A DNA stretch of 10,685 bases from Pseudomonadota bacterium (GTDB lineage Bacteria > Pseudomonadota > Gammaproteobacteria > Steroidobacterales > Steroidobacteraceae): positions 1-10,685 of the forward strand of contig JAKAFQ010000104.1 of NCBI GenBank assembly GCA_021817875.1. The letters run 5' to 3'. Position numbers and translations under genes: made by a program. Position 1 is the stretch's first letter. Every line of letters starts with the position of its first letter. The notes beneath the pieces are model-generated. The model saw only the letters and a list, made by a program, of their open reading frames with translations. It was not told the origin of the DNA and did not search any database. Below, in pieces: positions 6,862 through 10,685 of the stretch.

Positions 6862-8307
6862 GCTGCCCGCGGCCGGCCGCAGCGCATCGGGCAACCGCCC
6901 GGTGACCGGGGCCTGCGCCCTCTCGTAGGCACGCGCCATGCGCAGGCAGGCGATCTCCTCACGGTTCCGGCCGATGATCTGAATCCCGGCCGGCAGACCC
7001 GCGGCGCTGAATCCCGCCGGCACCGCGAGCGACGGCAGTCCCGTCATGGTGATGAGCAGATTGCCCAGCATCCACTCGTGGTAGGTGCGCATCTCGCGCC
7101 CGGCCACCTGCCGCGGCCAACGCTCCTGCACCGGGAACGGGAAGGTCTGCGCCGCGGGCATCAGCAGGAAATCGTAGCGATCGAACAGCCGTTCGATCCG
7201 CAGCGAGAAGGCCGTGCGGATTTCGGACGCGCGCATGATCCGGCTGCCGCTCAACCCGCGGGCGTTCTCCGCCTCCCACAGCGCCTGTGCGCCGAGCAGC
7301 GGGCGGGCAGCCGGATCATCCGCAAGCGGCAGCAGCTTCGGCGCAAGCAGCCAGCTGCGCAGCGTCAGCACCGCCTGCCATACCGGCTCGACGTCTATCG
7401 CCGGATGCGCCGCCTCGACGACGCAGCCCATGTCCTCGAACACCGCGAGCGCGCCCCGGCAGACCTCGAGGACCGCCGGATCATGGGGCACCTGCCGGTT
7501 CCAGTCGCCCAGCCAAGCAAGCCGCGTGCCTGTGACATCGGCGTCCAGAGACCCGAGATAACTGCGGGTATCGGTCTCGAGCGAAAGCGGTGAGCGGCGA
7601 TCGAACCCGGCCTGGACCGACAGCAGCAGCGCCAGATCGCCTACCGTGCGCGCCATCGGGCCGGCGACCCCCATGCTGGGGATCCACTGTTCGGCGCCCT
7701 CCTGTGGAACGCGTCCGATACTCGGACGCAGGCCGAAGACATTGTTCCAGGCCGCCGGATTGCGCAGGCTGCCGCCGAAATCCGAGCCGTCGGCGATCGG
7801 AACCATTCTGAGCGCCAGCGCCACCGCCGCACCGCCGCTGCTGCCGCCGGCCGACCGGGTCGGATCGTAGGCGTTGGTCGTGGCGCCATACACGGCGTTA
7901 TAGGTATGCGAGCCGAGGCCGAACTCCGGAACGTTGGTCTTGCCGATCAGAATCGCGCCGGCCCTGCGCAGCCGGCCGACCATGATGCCTTCGGCCGCCG
8001 GCAGGTGATCACGCAACAGCAGCGATCCCATCGTGGAGCGGATGCCGGCGACCTCGGCGAGATCCTTGACGGCAAGCGGCAGCCCTGCCAGGGGACCCGG
8101 ACGGACACCGGCCGCGATCTGCGCGTCCTGGGCGCGGGCTTCGACCAGCAGGACGTCGCGCTCGCGAAGGGCGACGATCGCATTGGCGCGGGAGTTGTGC
8201 TCCTCGATCTGACTCAGAAAGGCGCTGATGACCTCGACACACGCAAGCTCCCGGCGCGCGATTGCCGCGGCGAGTTCCCGCGCCGGCAGGGCGACGATCG
8301 GATTCAT
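6847..8307 (-). CDS. Amidase-signature family hydrolase
   Basis: This 486-residue protein has the complete Ser-cisSer-Lys triad of the amidase signature family: Lys81 in PLAVKDLAEVAG, Ser156 in SAGGSSGG, and the nucleophile Ser180 in DGSDFGGSLRNPA. The 24-residue spacing between the two serines equals that of mammalian fatty acid amide hydrolase. The C-terminal region (GLPSLAVPAGF, LPAGIQIIG) is also typical. No signal peptide is visible, so it is probably cytoplasmic. ATG at 8307 is preceded by GGAGA (complement of 8317-8321) with a 9-base gap. The open frame continues upstream only as a shadow. Family members include GatA, but no GatB/GatC genes are near, and the linkage to an MFS transporter and outer-membrane receptor suggests catabolic hydrolysis of an imported amide. 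The substrate is unknown. Confidence 0.92.
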   Translation of the reverse strand: MNPIVALPARELAAAIARRELACVEVISAFLSQIEEHNSRANAIVALRERDVLLVEARAQDAQIAAGVRPGPLAGLPLAVKDLAEVAGIRSTMGSLLLRDHLPAAEGIMVGRLRRAGAILIGKTNVPEFGLGSHTYNAVYGATTNAYDPTRSAGGSSGGAAVALALRMVPIADGSDFGGSLRNPAAWNNVFGLRPSIGRVPQEGAEQWIPSMGVAGPMARTVGDLALLLSVQAGFDRRSPLSLETDTRSYLGSLDADVTGTRLAWLGDWNRQVPHDPAVLEVCRGALAVFEDMGCVVEAAHPAIDVEPVWQAVLTLRSWLLAPKLLPLADDPAARPLLGAQALWEAENARGLSGSRIMRASEIRTAFSLRIERLFDRYDFLLMPAAQTFPFPVQERWPRQVAGREMRTYHEWMLGNLLITMTGLPSLAVPAGFSAAGLPAGIQIIGRNREEIACLRMARAYERAQAPVTGRLPDALRPAAGSSAAR

Positions 8308-8358
8308 CAGCTGTTCTCTCCGTGGGCAGCCCGCGGCGACCGGCAAGCAGCGCTGCCC

Positions 8359-8395
8359 GGGCGGCGCAGCGTAGCGCAACGACGCTCCGCCGCCC
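8359..8395. other. GC-rich hairpin between the MFS and amidase genes
   Basis: The inverted repeat pairs 8359-8372 with 8382-8395: 14 pairs with one C/C mismatch and a 9-base loop. It lies in the 125-base gap between the MFS stop and the amidase start, the only sizeable gap in the minus-strand cluster. No T-run follows on either strand, so a classical intrinsic terminator is not supported. A second self-complementary stretch (GCAGCGCTGC, 8347-8356) adjoins it. Possible roles are mRNA stabilisation of the upstream genes or partial termination. Confidence 0.5.
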
Positions 8396-8432
8396 AGAGC
8401 CGCTGCGCGCCGCCGGCCCTCATCAGGCGCCC

Positions 8433-9782
8433 TCAGGCGCGGGTGCGACGGTCGCGCCGGAACAGGATCAGCGCCGCAATCAGCACCGCGGCATTGAGGC
8501 CATAGCCGAAGGTCGCCGTCAGCGCGATCGGCGCCCCGAGGCCCGCCTGTCTGCCAAAGACATGCGCGCTCGCGAGCGCGACCATCGTGGGTCCGAGACC
8601 GGCGCCGACGGCAACGTTGAGGAAGAAACTGACCGCCATCGCGAGCCCGCGCCGCTCCCCGGGCACCACATCGAGGATCGCCGAGAAGCCACAGGCGGTA
8701 AAGGCGCCCGACAGCAGAAAGTACGCGGGAACCGCGAGCATCACCCGATTCGCGCTCGCCCCGTCGATCATCCACGAGGTCGGCAGGATGAGCAGGCTCA
8801 CGCCCAGGCACACGAGCAGCTTGCGGGGCCAGCCCCCGCCGCGACCGGCCCGGTCGGACAGCCACCCGCCGAGTAGCACCCCGCCCCCGAAGCCGACCAC
8901 GAGTCTCAGCCCGAGCGCGAGGCCGACAGAGGCGGCATTCAGGTGAAAGCCGCGGATGAGCAGCGTCGGCGCCCAGGCGCCGACCGCGTTGTCGACCAGG
9001 GAAGCGGCCGCCACCACCGCATACATCGGCACCACCGGTCCGCGCAGGATCGAGGCGATGCCGGGCCCGGCCGCCTGTGCCGCCCCCGCGATCGTGCGCG
9101 TGCCATGCCGGACGGGCTCGCGGACCAGGAACAGCGCCAGCGACCACACGAGCGCCGGCGCTCCGATGATGAGCAACACGAGGCGCCACGGCGCGAGCGT
9201 CCCGAGCGGGGTGGAGGCGAGCGTGCCCGCCTCGACCAGGTGCAGCGCCGCACCCCCGATCAGGATCGCCGCGCCCTGGCCGATCGCGATGCCGCTGAGG
9301 AACGAGCCCACCGCGAGCCCGCGTCGGCTCGGCGGGAAGTAGTCACTGATGAGCGAGATGGCGGCCGGCGACAACACCGACTCTCCGAGTCCGACCACGA
9401 CCCGGGCCGCGAACAGTTGCGCGAAGCTGCCCGCGTACGCGCAGCTGACCGTTCCGATGCCCCAGATGAGGCTGCCGGCGAAAATCAGGTTGCGCCTCGA
9501 GACCCGGTCGGCAAGCCACCCGAAGGGGATGCCCGCCACTCCGTAGATCACCGCGAACGCCGAGCCGAGCAGCAGGCTCACCTGCAGGTCGCTGATGCCG
9601 AGGTCCCTGCGGATCGGGTCGACCAGCAGGCTCAACACCTGCCGGTCCGTATACGAGAGCACGGCGGTGGCGACCAGAATCGCCACCACCGCCCACGCAT
9701 ACGGCCGCGGCGGATAGCCGGCCTCCTCGCCCGCCGCGCCACGCGCGGCATCACACCTCATGCCGCCGCCCGGCACCCCCAT
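8433..9782 (-). CDS. Major facilitator superfamily transporter
   Basis: This inner-membrane secondary transporter (449 residues) has about 12 hydrophobic segments, beginning at AWAVVAILVATAVLSYTDRQ (29-48). The MFS motif A is present as GWLADRVSRR (88-97) and repeats in the second half as GGWLSDRAGRGG (305-316), separated by a polar central loop near 222-245. RGLAVGSFLSGIAIGQG (154-170) and GLGESVLSPAA (131-141) fit the anion/spinster-like MFS branch, whose members often carry organic anions. The substrate cannot be read from sequence. ATG at 9782 is preceded by TGAGG (complement of 9793-9797), which includes the receptor stop codon, suggesting coupling. ATG at 9761 is an alternative. It is cotranscribed with the receptor, from which it is separated by 12 bases. 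Confidence 0.9.
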   Translation of the reverse strand: MGVPGGGMRCDAARGAAGEEAGYPPRPYAWAVVAILVATAVLSYTDRQVLSLLVDPIRRDLGISDLQVSLLLGSAFAVIYGVAGIPFGWLADRVSRRNLIFAGSLIWGIGTVSCAYAGSFAQLFAARVVVGLGESVLSPAAISLISDYFPPSRRGLAVGSFLSGIAIGQGAAILIGGAALHLVEAGTLASTPLGTLAPWRLVLLIIGAPALVWSLALFLVREPVRHGTRTIAGAAQAAGPGIASILRGPVVPMYAVVAAASLVDNAVGAWAPTLLIRGFHLNAASVGLALGLRLVVGFGGGVLLGGWLSDRAGRGGGWPRKLLVCLGVSLLILPTSWMIDGASANRVMLAVPAYFLLSGAFTACGFSAILDVVPGERRGLAMAVSFFLNVAVGAGLGPTMVALASAHVFGRQAGLGAPIALTATFGYGLNAAVLIAALILFRRDRRTRA

Positions 9783-9794
9783 GTGCCGTCAGCC

Positions 9795-10685
9795 TCAGAA
9801 ATGATAGCTGAGATCGACGCCGATCGTCCTCGGTTGGTTGACCGCGACACGATTGAGAATGGAGATGTTCGCCGAAAGCGCCGTGGTATTGCCGAGCAGT
9901 GCCTTGGTGTTCCCCAGGTTGTCGACAAACAGATACGCCGACCAGCGATTGCCCTCAACACCGCCGCGCAGGGTGACGATATCGTACGCCGGCAGGGTAT
10001 TGCGGTAGAAGGTGATGTCCTGCATCGAGCCCACGTAGCTGTTGTTGATGCTCGTCATGACATCCAGGTTGGCGCCGACCGGAACCCGGTAGGTGAGACT
10101 GCTGTTGGCCGTGACGCGCGGCACATCGAGCAGCCTCTGGCCGGCGACCACGTTTGCGGCCGCAATCGTCTGCGCGTTATAAGCGTTGGTATAGCCGGCG
10201 TTCTGAGTGAACATGAGCCCCGGAAAGACGATCCAGTTCAGCTGGAACTCCGCGCCTTCCACGTGCGCCGTGCCGGCATTGGCCGTAAATGTGAAGCCGC
10301 AGGCGGGCGAAACCTCCTGCTGGACCCCTGTCCACTTCTCGTAATAGACGTCCCCCGAGACGCTGAGGCGGTTACCGAGCGCACGCTGCTTGGCGCCGAG
10401 CTCGTAATTCCAGACGCTGTCCGGACCGAATTGCTTCGGCGCGGCGGCCGCGCACGGCGGCACCGGGATCGGCGAGTTCGGGCCGCCCGGACGGAACCCC
10501 TTGGAAATCGTCCCGTAGACCGTCGTCGTTTCGTCGTGGACGTATGCCAGGGTGAAACTCGGTGTCACCCCGGAGTTCTGCGCAAGTCCGAACAGCGTCG
10601 ATGTGGGGCCGCTCGCCGACACGCCGCTGACGCTGGTCTGTGAATCGCTGTGGTAGGTGTAGTAGCGCGCACCCAGAGATCGGAA
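9795..10685 (-). CDS. TonB-dependent outer-membrane receptor, C-terminal part (truncated by window edge)
   Basis: The visible 296 residues are the distal beta-barrel of a TonB-dependent receptor, which imports siderophores or other large solutes across the outer membrane using TonB energy. Evidence: alternating amphipathic strands, the motif SKGFRPGGPN, the block SVWNYELGAKQRALGNRLSV, the block AHVEGAEFQLNWIVFPGL, and a C-terminus ending VDLSYHF with the terminal Phe needed for barrel assembly. The frame stays open to the right edge (LGARYYTYHSDSQTS), so the plug domain, TonB box and signal peptide lie outside. Two cysteines occur in loop-like stretches (PPCAAAAP and SPACGFTF). The ligand is unknown. 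It heads the receptor-MFS-amidase set on this strand. Confidence 0.93.
   Translation of the reverse strand, partial: FRSLGARYYTYHSDSQTSVSGVSASGPTSTLFGLAQNSGVTPSFTLAYVHDETTTVYGTISKGFRPGGPNSPIPVPPCAAAAPKQFGPDSVWNYELGAKQRALGNRLSVSGDVYYEKWTGVQQEVSPACGFTFTANAGTAHVEGAEFQLNWIVFPGLMFTQNAGYTNAYNAQTIAAANVVAGQRLLDVPRVTANSSLTYRVPVGANLDVMTSINNSYVGSMQDITFYRNTLPAYDIVTLRGGVEGNRWSAYLFVDNLGNTKALLGNTTALSANISILNRVAVNQPRTIGVDLSYHF

Noticed and set aside
5608..6962. Long minus-strand open frames opposite mdcB and mdcH
   Set aside because: They are shadows of the two plus-strand genes, which have complete motif sets.
6847..8307. Amidase as GatA of the Glu-tRNA(Gln) amidotransferase
   Set aside because: No gatB or gatC is adjacent, and the genes around it are for transport, so a catabolic amidase is more likely. 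Sequence alone does not fully exclude it.
8308..9189. Upstream extension of the amidase open frame to about 780 codons
   Set aside because: The extension overlaps the MFS gene in another frame and has no family similarity. ATG at 8307 has a good ribosome binding site and begins the conserved protein.
8943..10643. 566-codon open frame on the plus strand across the MFS and receptor genes
   Set aside because: It is an antisense shadow rich in Arg and Asp with no family motifs. Both minus-strand genes have strong domain evidence.
1..10685. tRNA, rRNA, CRISPR array, insertion sequence or attachment site
   Set aside because: I saw no tRNA cloverleaf, regularly spaced repeats, transposase motifs or flanking direct repeats on reading both strands. 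Nearly all bases are taken up by the listed genes.

Overview
The window is high-GC, gene-dense bacterial DNA. A complete biotin-independent malonate decarboxylase operon and a TonB-dependent outer-membrane receptor point to a Gram-negative proteobacterium. Gene order and the divergent GntR-type regulator resemble, from memory, the Acinetobacter mdc/MdcY arrangement. The GC-rich codon use and the receptor/MFS/amidase cluster would also fit soil or aquatic gammaproteobacteria or sphingomonad-like bacteria. The species cannot be fixed from the sequence.

Layout. (1) 1-728, minus strand: a GntR/FCD-family regulator, divergent from the operon and broken by at least one frameshift (extra base in a four-G run) and probably a second lesion near its 3' end. 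(2) 729-875: the divergent control region. (3) 876-6861, plus strand: seven tightly packed genes, mdcA-mdcC-mdcD-mdcE-mdcG-mdcB-mdcH, with gaps of at most 14 bases or short overlaps. (4) 6847-10685, minus strand: an amidase-signature hydrolase, an MFS transporter and the C-terminal part of a TonB-dependent receptor that runs off the right edge. Transcription order is receptor, MFS, amidase. The amidase and mdcH stop codons face each other and the genes overlap by 15 bases.

How the mdc genes work together. MdcB makes the triphosphoribosyl-dephospho-CoA precursor and MdcG attaches it to a serine of the small carrier protein MdcC. MdcH loads the new carrier with malonyl from malonyl-CoA. MdcA exchanges acetyl for malonyl on the carrier. 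MdcD and MdcE decarboxylate malonyl-carrier back to acetyl-carrier. The net reaction is malonate to acetate plus CO2. No dedicated malonate transporter (mdcF or mdcLM/madLM type) lies in the window.

I do not see a clearly new biological system. The points most worth a second look are the broken regulator beside an intact operon, the absent malonate transporter, and the compact receptor/MFS/amidase unit, which looks like an uptake-and-hydrolysis module for an unidentified amide-containing compound.
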